Shown: positions 55,627-64,000 of the stretch, in pieces
How the letters are laid out: each line of letters begins with the position of its first letter
How positions within the stretch are numbered: the stretch's first letter is position 1
Source of the DNA: Paenibacillus amylolyticus
GTDB lineage: Bacteria > Bacillota > Bacilli > Paenibacillales > Paenibacillaceae
Direction of reading: 5' to 3'
Length of the DNA: 64,000 nucleotides
NCBI RefSeq assembly: GCF_001570725.1
Contig: NZ_BCNV01000005.1
Location: forward strand, 248,001-312,000
Made by a program: the position numbers and the translations under genes
Notes under the pieces: generated by a model
What the model saw: the letters and a program-made list of their open reading frames with translations, nothing else
The model's database searches: none
Told to the model about the DNA's origin: nothing

Positions 55627-56304
55627 ATGAGAATATTAATTGCGGAAGATGAGGTTCATTTGGCAGAGGCTGTATCGCAGATTTTGAAAAAAAACAATTA
55701 CTCCGTGGATATGGTCCACGACGGCAGATCAGGACTGGATTATGCGCAGAGCGGCATCTACGACCTGTTACTACTCGACATCATGATGCCGGAGATGGAC
55801 GGGATCACTGTCCTGAAGAAACTCCGCAGTGAAGGAAATCATACGCCTGTCATTCTGCTTACTGCGAAAGGTGAACTATCGGACAAAGTCACAGGCCTCG
55901 ATTATGGCGCCGATGATTATATCGCCAAGCCCTTCGCCACAGAAGAATTGCTGGCACGGATTCGAGCAGCCTTACGACGGAAGGGCGAAGTGGTTCCCGA
56001 GGATGGACTGAAGTTTGGCGACATTGAGCTGAATACAACCCAGTTGAAGCTAAGCGTTCAGGGTAAGGAGATCAAGCTAAATCTGAAGGAGAATGAACTG
56101 CTGGAGCTGTTGATTGCCCGCAAACAGGCGATTACCTCCAAAGAGCAGATTATTGAGAAGTTATGGGGATTTGATTCGGAAGTGGAGTATAACAATGTTG
56201 AGGTGTACATCTCTTTTTTACGCAAAAAATTAACCTTCCTGAACTCTGCCGTCCGCATTAACACGATTCGGGGTGTGGGGTATGTACTTGAGGTGACTTC
56301 CTGA
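55627..56304 (+). CDS. OmpR family response regulator
   Basis: 225 aa. Receiver domain (about 1-115) with acidic pair in AEDE, phosphoacceptor Asp in LLLDIMMPEMDG, Thr in VILLTAKGE and Lys in DYIAKPF; winged-helix DNA-binding domain (about 130-223) ending FLNSAVRINTIRGVGYVLE. Its stop shares one base with the kinase start. Divergent from the VTC operon across about 255 bp, so that operon is its likeliest target. Confidence 0.93.
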   Translation: MRILIAEDEVHLAEAVSQILKKNNYSVDMVHDGRSGLDYAQSGIYDLLLLDIMMPEMDGITVLKKLRSEGNHTPVILLTAKGELSDKVTGLDYGADDYIAKPFATEELLARIRAALRRKGEVVPEDGLKFGDIELNTTQLKLSVQGKEIKLNLKENELLELLIARKQAITSKEQIIEKLWGFDSEVEYNNVEVYISFLRKKLTFLNSAVRINTIRGVGYVLEVTS

Positions 56305-57653
56305 TGTTCAAGAAACTTCGAAATCGGTTCCTGATCGTGAATCTGGTGTCCATCTCCATTATGATGTTGGTGGCATTTGCGACGATCTATACGATTACGT
56401 ACCAGAATGTGCAACGTGAGACCAATATGGAGTTGTACAAGGTATCTGATTTCTACCACAGTCCTTATAATTCATCGAAGATGCCGCGCGGGGACGATGG
56501 GGGGATGGGGACAGGCTCCGGTACAGGTTCAAGTTCAAATACAGGTTCAGAGTCGATGCCCTCCGATGCCATGGGTGGTAATAATGGAGGACCGGGAGGG
56601 GATCCCAACTCACCTCCGGCACGTTCCGTTTCGTTTATGATCAAGACGGATGACCAGTGGAAGATTACGGATACGCATTCCCGATTCGATATGGAAGATA
56701 CGTTCTACACCGAGGCGTTGCAAAAGGTTGACCAGAATAAAGTTGGTGATTCAGAACGGCAGACGGGGCAATTTGCGCTAGATGGAACGGACTGGGCCTA
56801 TGTGGTTGACCCGAGCGGTGATGGGCATATGATCGTATTTATTGATGTGACGGCGCAACAAGGTATTCTTACGAATCTAATCTATACCTTTGCAGTTGTC
56901 GGATTGGTCATGCTGATTGTGATCTACTTCTTGAGCCGTTATTTTGCCAATCGCTCCATTGCGCCAGTCAGAGAAGCGTTTGAGAAGCAAAAACAATTCA
57001 TCGGAGATGCTTCTCATGAGCTGAAGACACCTCTGGCGATCATTAATACGAATGCTGACGTACTTCTGGCCAATCAGGAGGATACGATAGCGAACCAGGC
57101 GAAGTGGCTGCACTATATCAAGTCGGAAACCGAGCGCATGACGGGACTTACGAATGATCTGCTCTACCTGACACAGATGGACGACTCACGCTCCACGATG
57201 ATTCATGCGAAGTTTAATATGAGTGATGCGGTAGAGAGTATTATTTTGCCGATGGAAGCCGTTATTTTTGAGAAAAATATTTCTCTCGATTACAACATTG
57301 AGCCGAATCTTACGGTTCATGGGAACAGTGAACAGATCAAACAGGTCATTCTGATCCTGCTCGATAATGCTGTGAAGTATTCGGGTCCCAAAGGGTCCGT
57401 AAACGTTACGCTCCAGAGACAGAATAATGATGTTATGCTGGCGGTGTCCAATACAGGTGACGGCATTGCGCCGGAACATCTGGATCGGATCTTCGATCGA
57501 TTCTATCGTACCGATTCTTCAAGAGCCCGCAAGCATGGTGGGCATGGTCTGGGTCTCGCGATTGCTCGTTCCATCGTGGATCAGCACAAAGGAGAGGTGT
57601 ATGCTCGAAGCGTGGTCGGAGAGGGCGCTACATTTTACGTGCGGTTGTCTTAG
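56304..57653 (+). CDS. Membrane sensor histidine kinase
   Basis: 449 aa. TM1 (about 8-31), an extracellular loop (32-190), TM2 (about 192-215), HisKA with FIGDASHELKTPLAI, and an HATPase domain with LILLDNAVKYS, GDGIAPEHLDRIFDRFYR and HGGHGLGLAIA. The sensor loop carries a Gly/Ser/Asp-rich low-complexity segment (about 55-110), similar in composition to the Gly/Pro insert of the lipoprotein encoded by the divergent operon. ATG overlaps the regulator stop by one base. Signal unknown; could be cell-wall or polymer state. Confidence 0.92.
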   Translation: MFKKLRNRFLIVNLVSISIMMLVAFATIYTITYQNVQRETNMELYKVSDFYHSPYNSSKMPRGDDGGMGTGSGTGSSSNTGSESMPSDAMGGNNGGPGGDPNSPPARSVSFMIKTDDQWKITDTHSRFDMEDTFYTEALQKVDQNKVGDSERQTGQFALDGTDWAYVVDPSGDGHMIVFIDVTAQQGILTNLIYTFAVVGLVMLIVIYFLSRYFANRSIAPVREAFEKQKQFIGDASHELKTPLAIINTNADVLLANQEDTIANQAKWLHYIKSETERMTGLTNDLLYLTQMDDSRSTMIHAKFNMSDAVESIILPMEAVIFEKNISLDYNIEPNLTVHGNSEQIKQVILILLDNAVKYSGPKGSVNVTLQRQNNDVMLAVSNTGDGIAPEHLDRIFDRFYRTDSSRARKHGGHGLGLAIARSIVDQHKGEVYARSVVGEGATFYVRLS

Positions 57654-57820
57654 GGGTGGAGTGATGAGCCAGCTTATGAAAAAATGCTACCTACGTTTCG
57701 GCTCCACACTAACCTTCCCTCCCACTCTATAATTGTTCTTCAGGCATAAGTTCTGCCTGTAATGGGTTAACCTATGCTACAATGGCAACAGTATGTATGA
57801 ATCAAGGAGATGAACTGAAC

Positions 57821-58108
57821 GTGGCAGAAGCAAACGCAATTAATGAACAAGAAATGATGCAGTATATTGCAGATAAAACGAAGGCAAGTCAGGCGAACAT
57901 CGCTCTTGTGCTGAAGCATGAGCAAGCGTACATCAACAAGGTGCATGAAAATGCCAAAGGCAACGATGTGGATATTGACGGCGATGATCTGGCGGACTAT
58001 ATCCTTAGTCGTAAAGATGTGAAACTCGATGAGTTGACCGTGGAAAGCATTTTGGATGCTGAGATGGACTACTTGATGGACAAGGGTCACGCGGGATACG
58101 TCGATTAA
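57821..58108 (+). CDS. Small acidic hypothetical protein (95 aa)
   Basis: GTG at 57821 with AAGGAG 10 nt upstream; a longer frame opens at 57782 but runs through that ribosome site. N-terminal helices (EMMQYIADKTKASQANIALVLKHEQAYINKV) look like a helix-turn-helix or HU-like helical pair; the rest is acidic (NDVDIDGDDLADYIL...VESILDAEMDYLMDKG). No membrane or signal segment. Family not recognised. Single gene, followed by a palindromic repeat. Confidence 0.7.
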   Translation: MAEANAINEQEMMQYIADKTKASQANIALVLKHEQAYINKVHENAKGNDVDIDGDDLADYILSRKDVKLDELTVESILDAEMDYLMDKGHAGYVD

Positions 58109-58126
58109 GTTAAGCGTAGGCAAAAT

Positions 58127-58311
58127 CTAACGAACCTGACAGCCGTTATTCAGGTATTTCTCGCTCGTATGGGAATGTAACGAATCTCAGACACGTTATT
58201 CTCGGGATTTTCGGTGCAATTGCAGCATTTTTGCGGAATTAGCGTGTCTGAGATTCGTTAGTTTGGGAAATAAGCTCTTTTAGTCGATATAAGGTGCCCT
58301 AGGTTCGTTAG
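58127..58311. repeat. Nested palindromic repeat
   Basis: Outer arms CTAACGAACCT (58127-58137) and AGGTTCGTTAG (58301-58311) are perfect. Inner arms TAACGAATCTCAGACACG (58178-58195) and CGTGTCTGAGATTCGTTA (58243-58260) are a perfect 18-bp inverted repeat. The left part also holds two direct units of the TAACGAAnCT...CGTTATT type about 50 bp apart. No protein is encoded. Confidence 0.8.
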
Positions 58312-58402
58312 AGTAATCACAGGGTACAACGAGGTGTTAGATGGCTGTTTCTAAAGTGAATTTCACATATGCAGCCTTCTGCATGGTAAGTGTTGTACTG
58401 TC

Positions 58403-58447
58403 AAAAAGACCTCAACTCCACAATACTGTGGTGTTGAGGCCTTTTTT
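58403..58447. terminator. Strong bidirectional-looking terminator hairpin
   Basis: AAAAAGACCTCAAC pairs with GTTGAGGCCTTTTTT with one internal mismatch and an inner CCACA/TGTGG stem. The rest of the stretch to the SDR gene (58448-58705) shows no gene or clear signal. Confidence 0.82.
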
Positions 58448-58705
58448 AGATTGTAGCGACCTGGCATGCCTACAGGTCACCTGTTGGTTTAACGCTACTA
58501 AGGATAGAAATTGAGTTCTATCGTACTGGGCCACTATATCGGATCATTTGTCGAGTCTCGCTATGAGTACGGCTCTAAGAGTGCCGACCTATCGGACAAC
58601 CTCATCGCATCACTCATCTGTTTGCCCTACAGTCATCCCTATTGGACATCGCTGTAAGGTAAGATTTTTTAGGTAATGCCTATCAATCCTACAGTGTACG
58701 GCTTC

Positions 58706-59473
58706 TTATTGACCCATCATGCCGCCATCTACGGTGTAGAGGGATGCTGTGACATAGGATGCTTCTTCGGACAACAGGAAGTTCATTACCGCAGCAACTT
58801 CTTCCGGTTCACCGTAACGGCCCATTGGAATGGCAGATACCGTAGCAGACTGGTAATCTTCCACGTTACCGGAGTTTGCTTCGATCTGACGCATCATACG
58901 GGTATTAATTGTGCCTGGCAATATAGCGTTAACCCGGATATTGTAAGGTGCCAGTTCATTCGCAGCGGTACGTGTGAGACCAACCACGGCATGTTTGGAC
59001 ATAATATATGGAGATACGGCAGGTGCGCCCATCAGACCCGCAAGGGAAGAGGTGTTTAGAATCGCACCGGATTTTTGTTTTTTCATCACCGGAATGACAT
59101 TTTGCAGACCCAGGAATACGCCACGAATGTTGACGTTATAGACCGTATCCAGTGCTTCAACACTCAGGTCTTCGATCAGTCCTGTTGGACCTTCAATCCC
59201 GGCGTTGTTGGCAAAATAATCGATTCGGCCAAATGCATCCAGTGCTTTTTGCACATAGTTTTTCACGTCTGCTTCCTGAGATACGTTTGCTTTTACAGCA
59301 ATGACATGCTCTTTGTCGAGGTTCAGATCGGTGATCGTTTGCTGGATGGCTTCTTCATTCAGATCCACCAAAACCAGATTGATTTTGCGCTCTGCGAGGC
59401 GGCGTGCCAATTCTTTACCAATGCCTCCGGCTGCTCCTGTAATAACGGCTGTATGTGTATACGATGTACTCAT
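58706..59473 (-). CDS. Short-chain dehydrogenase/reductase (SDR)
   Basis: Oxidoreductase of 255 aa, classical SDR length. Cofactor loop TGAAGGIG (about 12-19), NNAG (YFANNAGIEG), catalytic Ser in NTSSLAGLMG, and Tyr/Lys in YIMSKHA; IRVNAILPGTINTRMM follows. An acidic residue after strand 2 (LVLVDLNEE) suggests NAD(H). Substrate unknown. Divergent from a TetR regulator with palindromes between, so likely repressed by it. The ATG has GGAGCGAG upstream. Confidence 0.92.
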   Translation of the reverse strand: MSTSYTHTAVITGAAGGIGKELARRLAERKINLVLVDLNEEAIQQTITDLNLDKEHVIAVKANVSQEADVKNYVQKALDAFGRIDYFANNAGIEGPTGLIEDLSVEALDTVYNVNIRGVFLGLQNVIPVMKKQKSGAILNTSSLAGLMGAPAVSPYIMSKHAVVGLTRTAANELAPYNIRVNAILPGTINTRMMRQIEANSGNVEDYQSATVSAIPMGRYGEPEEVAAVMNFLLSEEASYVTASLYTVDGGMMGQ

Positions 59474-59565
59474 GATATACTCGCTCCTTATTCTGTATTG
59501 GCAGGCATTTCTTAAAAAAAAGTTTCAACCTGTCGTCTATCTTTCCTGTCTCAATGTTAAGATAT

Positions 59566-59606
59566 ACATAGCTATGTGACAATAATCATTGACAGCGCAT
59601 ATGTCA
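59566..59606. promoter_or_regulatory. Candidate TetR operator region
   Basis: ACATAGCTATGT (59566-59577, perfect 12-bp palindrome) and TGACA-n7-TGTCA (59590-59606) lie between the divergent SDR and TetR genes. Confidence 0.5.
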
Positions 59607-59669
59607 GCTATCGGACAGAGATGTAAGCGGTGTTCATTTAGTTTACAATAATGAACAAAGGAGGCGAAA

Positions 59670-60308
59670 ATGTTGATCATTGAACATCCTCAGGACCGGA
59701 GAGCACGAAGAACGCAGGATGCCATCATCGCTGCGGCGGTTTCTTTGATATTAGAAAAGGGAGCAGATGCCCTCACAATCAGGGATATTACGGAACGGGC
59801 AGATTACAACCGGGGAACCTTCTATTTACATTTTCCCGGCAAACCGGAGTTGTTGCAGTTCATTCTGGATGATTTCATGCAGGGAGTGGGGCAAGCTTAC
59901 GCAGAACCGTATGCACAGCTCAAAGAAGTGGACATGACTGCATTACTGCCATCCACGATGCCTGTATTCGAATATATTGAGGCCCATCAGGATATTTTCC
60001 GTGCATTAATCACGATGCATTCAGATATGAGCTCACGGCTGTGTAATATGTTTAGAACGTATTTAACCGAGGATTTTGTATTGGTGACCGAAGATAGCGA
60101 GCAAACCATTAATTACGACATCATGTTAAGTTATCTGGTCTCTGCTACGGTAGGCGTGATTATGCATTGGGCGGAGATTGGATTCAAGTATTCTGCGCAT
60201 TATATGGGGGAACAGCTTACGGCACTGATTAACATCAAACCGACCCGTCTGCTGATTGAACCAGGGCAGAAGGGCCGGACTATTCACGAGCGTATGCTGT
60301 TGGATTAA
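59670..60308 (+). CDS. TetR family transcriptional regulator
   Basis: 212 aa. N-terminal HTH: RRTQDAIIAAAVSLILEKGADALTIRDITERADYNRGTFYLHFPGKPELL, followed by an all-helical ligand domain. ACAAAGGAGGCGAAA precedes the ATG. Divergent from the SDR gene, its likely target; the inducer is unknown. The nitrite operon ends convergently just after it, with only 8 bp between stops. Confidence 0.92.
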   Translation: MLIIEHPQDRRARRTQDAIIAAAVSLILEKGADALTIRDITERADYNRGTFYLHFPGKPELLQFILDDFMQGVGQAYAEPYAQLKEVDMTALLPSTMPVFEYIEAHQDIFRALITMHSDMSSRLCNMFRTYLTEDFVLVTEDSEQTINYDIMLSYLVSATVGVIMHWAEIGFKYSAHYMGEQLTALINIKPTRLLIEPGQKGRTIHERMLLD

Positions 60309-60316
60309 AGGTCGAA

Positions 60317-61087
60317 TTACCCGGTCATGGAGGCATTAGCGGCCTGTTGCATCTGAAGTAGCTGCTCGCGGACCAGGACCGACTCTCCGACCATAATTAA
60401 TGCCGGATTATTCACTTGATGCGACTTGGCGAGGGAGTGGAGTTCGGCAAGTGTGCCAGTAATAATCCGTTCCTCCGAAGTGGTTCCCCGTTCGATTAAA
60501 GCTGCGGGTGTGCTTCCACTTTTGCCATGGTGAAGCAATTCATGTTGAATCTGAGGAAGTTGGCTAATACCCATGTAGATGACCAGTGTATCCACACTAT
60601 GAGCGAGTAGGTCCCAGCGCACCGAAGATACACTTCCGTCACTGCCGGTTCCCGTGACACATGCGAAGGATGAAGCAACCCCGCGATGGGTTAACGGAAT
60701 AAGGGAGGAAGCGGACGTGCCTACAGCTGAAGTGATGCCGGGAATGATTTCAAATGCAATCCCTGCTTCCGCCAGCACAAGCGCTTCTTCACCACCACGA
60801 CCAAAGATGAACGGATCGCCACCCTTGAGTCGTACGACTTGTTTGCCTTCTGTTGCATGCGCAGCAAGTATTCGTCCAATCATCTCCTGACTCATGGAGT
60901 GAAGGCCAGGAGCCTTGCCGCAATAGATGCGGAGTGCTCCTTCAGGAGCCTCAGCGAGCAATTGATCATTCACAAGCCGATCATACATAATGACATCTGC
61001 GGACTGAATACGTTTCAGGGCTTTTACCGTAATCAGATCCGGATCTCCAGGCCCAGCGCCAACAATACTAACCAGGCCCCGGCTCAT
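60317..61087 (-). CDS. cobA: Uroporphyrinogen-III C-methyltransferase (siroheme synthesis)
   Basis: 256 aa. Methylates uroporphyrinogen III at C2 and C7 with SAM to give precorrin-2, the siroheme precursor. Motifs: VSIVGAGPGDPDLITVKALKRIQSADVIMYDRLV, the GCB signature VVRLKGGDPFIFGRGGEE, and IIPGITSAVGTSA. The open frame continues to 61276 inside the transporter gene, but ATG 61087 overlaps that gene's stop (ATGA) and starts the family sequence. It sits in the nitrite operon, where siroheme is needed by NirB. Confidence 0.93.
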   Translation of the reverse strand: MSRGLVSIVGAGPGDPDLITVKALKRIQSADVIMYDRLVNDQLLAEAPEGALRIYCGKAPGLHSMSQEMIGRILAAHATEGKQVVRLKGGDPFIFGRGGEEALVLAEAGIAFEIIPGITSAVGTSASSLIPLTHRGVASSFACVTGTGSDGSVSSVRWDLLAHSVDTLVIYMGISQLPQIQHELLHHGKSGSTPAALIERGTTSEERIITGTLAELHSLAKSHQVNNPALIMVGESVLVREQLLQMQQAANASMTG

Positions 61088-61965
61088 GATCGTGTCCCCA
61101 ATTTGGGTGCGACATCGGAACTTGCCAATCCTGAACGACCACCCTGAATCGTTGCCAGTTTGGACGAGAGCTTCACTGGATTTCCCCAGTGGTGAGCGGC
61201 ATACAGACCGAGGCCTGTAAATACAGCTCCGCCAATGAGGTTGCCCACCAATACGGGGATCTGATTCCACAGCCACCAGTCAGCGACGCTAACCTGTGCA
61301 CCGAGCATCATACCTGCCGGGATGACGAACATGTTCACCACAGCATGTTCAAAACCTTGGGCGAAGAATATCGTAATAGGCAGCCACATCGCTACGATTT
61401 TACCCAGTGTAGAAGTGGACGTCATTGCCATCACTGCACCGAGTGTGACCATCCAGTTACATAGAATGGCTTTGATGATGACCAGAACAATACCTGCTCC
61501 GTCCAGATGCTGATATCCCAATGTTTTGGTTTCACTGGTCTGGATCAGCGTTTGAATCAGAGGGTTGCTCATATCCGTACCCATCTTCGTAATGGTCAGT
61601 CCGTATAATAGGGCATAGAATACACATCCGATCAGATGACCTGTGATCACCCAGAAATAATTCCGGAGCATATCCATCCATGTAATTCTACGTTTCAACA
61701 CTGCGAGTGGAAGCATCGCAAAGTTTCCTGTCACCAATTCGAGACCCAGCAGAATAATGATGACGAATCCAGCCGGGAATATCAGTGCACCTGCCAAACC
61801 AACGGAAGTTTGAGATACAGCGGTATATGCCATTGTGGTTGCAAAGGCGAGAATAGCCCCTGCCAGAAAACCGCGGATCAGCATCTGTACCCGGTTCATT
61901 CTGGCTTTGCTCTCACCAGCTTCGACCATCGATTGCAGCACTTCTGCAGGTTTAACAAAATCCAT
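61084..61965 (-). CDS. nirC: Formate/nitrite transporter (FNT family)
   Basis: 293 aa with six TM helices of the pentameric FNT channels. Conserved marks: LVTGNFAML between helices 2 and 3, CNWMVTLGAVMAM, and the central-pore His in GFEHAVVNMFVIPAG. Context with nirBD points to nitrite rather than formate. The C-terminal 35 residues are extra and polar. GGAGGCGTGCGCT precedes the ATG. Coupled to cobA by a 4-nt overlap. Confidence 0.92.
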   Translation of the reverse strand: MDFVKPAEVLQSMVEAGESKARMNRVQMLIRGFLAGAILAFATTMAYTAVSQTSVGLAGALIFPAGFVIIILLGLELVTGNFAMLPLAVLKRRITWMDMLRNYFWVITGHLIGCVFYALLYGLTITKMGTDMSNPLIQTLIQTSETKTLGYQHLDGAGIVLVIIKAILCNWMVTLGAVMAMTSTSTLGKIVAMWLPITIFFAQGFEHAVVNMFVIPAGMMLGAQVSVADWWLWNQIPVLVGNLIGGAVFTGLGLYAAHHWGNPVKLSSKLATIQGGRSGLASSDVAPKLGTRS

Positions 61966-62002
61966 AGCGCACGCCTCCTTGATGTCAGGGTATCTCTAGC
62001 AT

Positions 62003-62320
62003 TTAACCCGCAATCGTGATGTAAATTTCTCCGCTGTTGCCATCCACTTCGGTTTTGTAGGTATTCAAGCAGCCTTCATCCGGCTCCTGTACCTTGCCGT
62101 TACGCAGATCAATCTTCCAATCATGCAAAGGACAATGGACGGCTGTCCCGCATACCATGCCCTCCGACAGTTTTCCGCCCTTGTGAGGGCAGCGATTCTC
62201 GACGGCGTGCAGACTTCCGTCGCTCAGCTTGAAGACTGCAATTTCGGTATCCTGTACAAGGAAGGTCCGTGCTCCCTTTTCATCAATATCCGCAACGTGT
62301 CCAATCCGAAATTTGTTCAT
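62003..62320 (-). CDS. nirD: Nitrite reductase small subunit NirD (Rieske)
   Basis: 105 aa Rieske-type protein. The [2Fe-2S] ligands are CPHKGG and CPLHDWKID (Cys-x-His ... Cys-x-x-His). NirD partners NirB in NADH-dependent reduction of nitrite to ammonium in the cytoplasm. GAGGAGGAACAGCG precedes the ATG. It follows nirB by 16 bp. Confidence 0.95.
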   Translation of the reverse strand: MNKFRIGHVADIDEKGARTFLVQDTEIAVFKLSDGSLHAVENRCPHKGGKLSEGMVCGTAVHCPLHDWKIDLRNGKVQEPDEGCLNTYKTEVDGNSGEIYITIAG

Positions 62321-62336
62321 CGCTGTTCCTCCTCTT

Positions 62337-64000
62337 CTAGTGGGTTACCGGCTCGGCACCGGACAGTGGGGTGAAGTTTTTACGCAATTTCTCGTCTTCA
62401 ATGATTTCTTTCCAAGGATCAACCGTATGACCCAGTGTAACTTCCAGACGTTCAACCAGAGCGAGACGTACATCCCGATCGGCCAATGCTTCCTTCACAT
62501 GATCCAGACCTACCCGTTCAATCCAAGCCGCCGTTCTCTCATTCCATTTTGCGTTCTCTCTATAATATTGTAGGTAAGAGTAAGTCCACTCTTCCACTTC
62601 CGCATCGGTCTTCACCGTACAGAGCAACTCGGCTGCACGAACCTTGACTCCAGCGTTACCGCCAACATGAATCTCCCAAGCACCATCGATTGCGACAACA
62701 CCCAGATCCTTGATCGTCGCTTCAGCACAGTTCCGCGGACATCCAGATACGGCGAGTTTCACTTTGGCCGGAGCAACCATTTTGTCGAGTTTTTTCTCCA
62801 GTCGAATACCCATCTCAATGGAATCCTGTGTGCCGAATCGGCAGAACGTATTACCTACACAAGTCTTCACCGTACGCAGCGCCTTGCCATAACCGAAACC
62901 GGAAGGCATATCAAGCTCTTCCCAGATCTTCGGCAGGTTCTCCTTTTGTACACCGAGTAGATCGAGTCGTTGTCCACCCGTGAATTTCACTAATGGCACA
63001 TCGTATTTCTCCGCGACAGTAGCAATCTTAATCAATTCCGCCGGGGAAGTGACACCACCATAGATCCGTGGAATAACGGAATAGGTACCGTCCTTCTGGA
63101 TGTTGGCGTGATAACGTTCATTGGTGAATTTGGATACACGCTCGTCTGTGTATTCAGCCGGCCAGATCATGCCGAGATAATAATTGAGGGAAGGACGACA
63201 CTTGGAGCAGCCTTCCGGTTCATTCCACCCAAGAACATTCATAACTTCTTTAACGTTTTTAAGTCCCATTTCCTTGATCTGTGCAACAATTTCATCCCGA
63301 TCATAGGATGTGCAGCCACAGATGCCTTCTTTGGTCTGTTCGCCTACATTATCACCTGCGTAATACGTGAGCAGGTTTTCGATAATGGGTTTGCATCCAC
63401 CGCAAGAAGCGGAAGCTTTGGTACAGGACTTGATTGCACCGAGCGTATTACAGCCTTTGTTCAGTACAGCATCTCCAATGGAAGCTTTGGTAACACCGTT
63501 ACAACCACAGACGATCTCGTCATCTGGCATACTTGCCATGCGCTCTGCGACAGATGGACCTGAGCCTGAACCACCGGAAGGCACACCGAGCAAAATTTCT
63601 TTCTCACGACCGCTGATGTTCTCACCACTCTTAATGAGGGAAAATAGAGAAGCGCCGTCTGTGGTATCTCCGAACAATACAGCTCCAATCAGCTGTCCGT
63701 CTTTGATCACCATCTTTTTGTACACACCATCAACATCATCCTGAATACGAATGCTGCGAGTGTCCGCAGCGTCTTTGAATTGTCCGGCAGAGAATACGTC
63801 GACACCAGATACTTTTAGCTTGGTAGAAGTGACTGAACCTTCATAGCCTTCAGTTGCAGCTCCAGCGAGACGTTTCGCGAGCACCATACCTTGTTCATAT
63901 AATGGAGCAACCAGTCCATAGGCAATACCGCGGTGTTCTGCACATTCACCGACAGCAGAGATACCAGGAATGCTGGTATGCATATAATCATCTACAATGA
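62337..64000 (-). CDS. nirB: NADH-dependent nitrite reductase large subunit NirB (5' part outside window)
   Basis: C-terminal part (about 550 residues) of a roughly 800-aa flavoprotein; the frame is open to the window edge (IVDDYMHTSIPG before the first ORF Met), so the start is outside. Visible: end of the FAD/NAD domain (ISAVGECAEHRG), BFD-like [2Fe-2S] domain (VCGCNGVTKASIG...CTKASASCGGC), a second Cys-rich block (ICGCTSYDRDE...GCSKCRPSLNYYLG), ferredoxin-like sulfite/nitrite reductase repeat, and the siroheme/[4Fe-4S] ligands TCVGNTFCRFGTQDS and SGCPRNCAEA. It reduces nitrite to ammonium with NADH. First known gene of the nirBD-nirC-cobA operon. Confidence 0.95.
   Translation of the reverse strand, partial: IVDDYMHTSIPGISAVGECAEHRGIAYGLVAPLYEQGMVLAKRLAGAATEGYEGSVTSTKLKVSGVDVFSAGQFKDAADTRSIRIQDDVDGVYKKMVIKDGQLIGAVLFGDTTDGASLFSLIKSGENISGREKEILLGVPSGGSGSGPSVAERMASMPDDEIVCGCNGVTKASIGDAVLNKGCNTLGAIKSCTKASASCGGCKPIIENLLTYYAGDNVGEQTKEGICGCTSYDRDEIVAQIKEMGLKNVKEVMNVLGWNEPEGCSKCRPSLNYYLGMIWPAEYTDERVSKFTNERYHANIQKDGTYSVIPRIYGGVTSPAELIKIATVAEKYDVPLVKFTGGQRLDLLGVQKENLPKIWEELDMPSGFGYGKALRTVKTCVGNTFCRFGTQDSIEMGIRLEKKLDKMVAPAKVKLAVSGCPRNCAEATIKDLGVVAIDGAWEIHVGGNAGVKVRAAELLCTVKTDAEVEEWTYSYLQYYRENAKWNERTAAWIERVGLDHVKEALADRDVRLALVERLEVTLGHTVDPWKEIIEDEKLRKNFTPLSGAEPVTH

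Noticed and set aside
61088..61276. N-terminal extension of CobA
   Set aside because: It lies inside the 3' end of the transporter gene in another frame and is not family-like; the ATGA overlap gives a clear start.

Overview
The window looks like chromosomal DNA of a Paenibacillus-type firmicute. Evidence: strong AGGAGG-type ribosome binding sites, frequent TTG/GTG starts, close relatives of Bacillus genes (dhbEBF, sfp, greA, ydaJKM, yvgN), a Bacillus circulans-type chitinase pair (ChiD plus a ChiA1-like enzyme with identically numbered catalytic residues), a pectin-oligomer locus with LplB/YtcP-type permeases, and several dispersed inverted-repeat elements. Genus is an inference; no rRNA, tRNA, CRISPR array or complete transposase was seen.

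Layout. 1-11.6 kb: 3' end of a catecholate siderophore operon (dhbE partial, dhbB, dhbF, an MbtH-like gene, an MFS exporter), tightly packed or overlapping, followed by a convergent Sfp-type phosphopantetheinyl transferase that would activate its carrier domains. 12.5-17.6 kb: arylamine N-acetyltransferase-like gene, GreA, an NSS amino-acid symporter, an RlmN-family methyltransferase with an attenuator-like leader, and a GNAT divergent from a MarR regulator. 18.4-22.2 kb: a probable c-di-GMP-controlled exopolysaccharide locus (GH8, degenerate GGDEF with intact I-site, 47-aa membrane protein, GT2 synthase), interrupted by a dispersed repeat. 22.3-24.0 kb: methyltransferase and ABC ATPase.

24.3-31.3 kb: a pectin/rhamnogalacturonan oligomer operon (two permeases, solute-binding lipoprotein, LacI regulator, GH105, pectin methylesterase) preceded by a cre-like site and two LacI-type palindromes. 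31.6-35.3 kb: two secreted GH18 chitinases. 35.4-44.8 kb: two aldo/keto reductases, an MFS/HxlR divergent pair, an AIM24-like protein, a MarR regulator, an LCP ligase and a DUF2339 membrane protein. 44.8-48.0 kb is AT-rich and gene-poor: two dispersed repeats, a candidate secreted toxin with a possible immunity partner, and a tiny secreted or membrane peptide.

48.0-51.4 kb: an FHA-winged-helix fusion regulator, a membrane-anchored methyltransferase, and a MarR/DHA2 efflux pair. 51.5-57.7 kb holds the most interesting module: a VTC-domain protein, a DUF4956 membrane protein and a beta-helix carbohydrate-binding lipoprotein, divergent from a two-component system. After a small hypothetical gene and a nested-palindrome repeat come a divergent SDR/TetR pair and a nitrite-assimilation operon (nirB partial, nirD, formate/nitrite transporter, cobA) running off the right edge.
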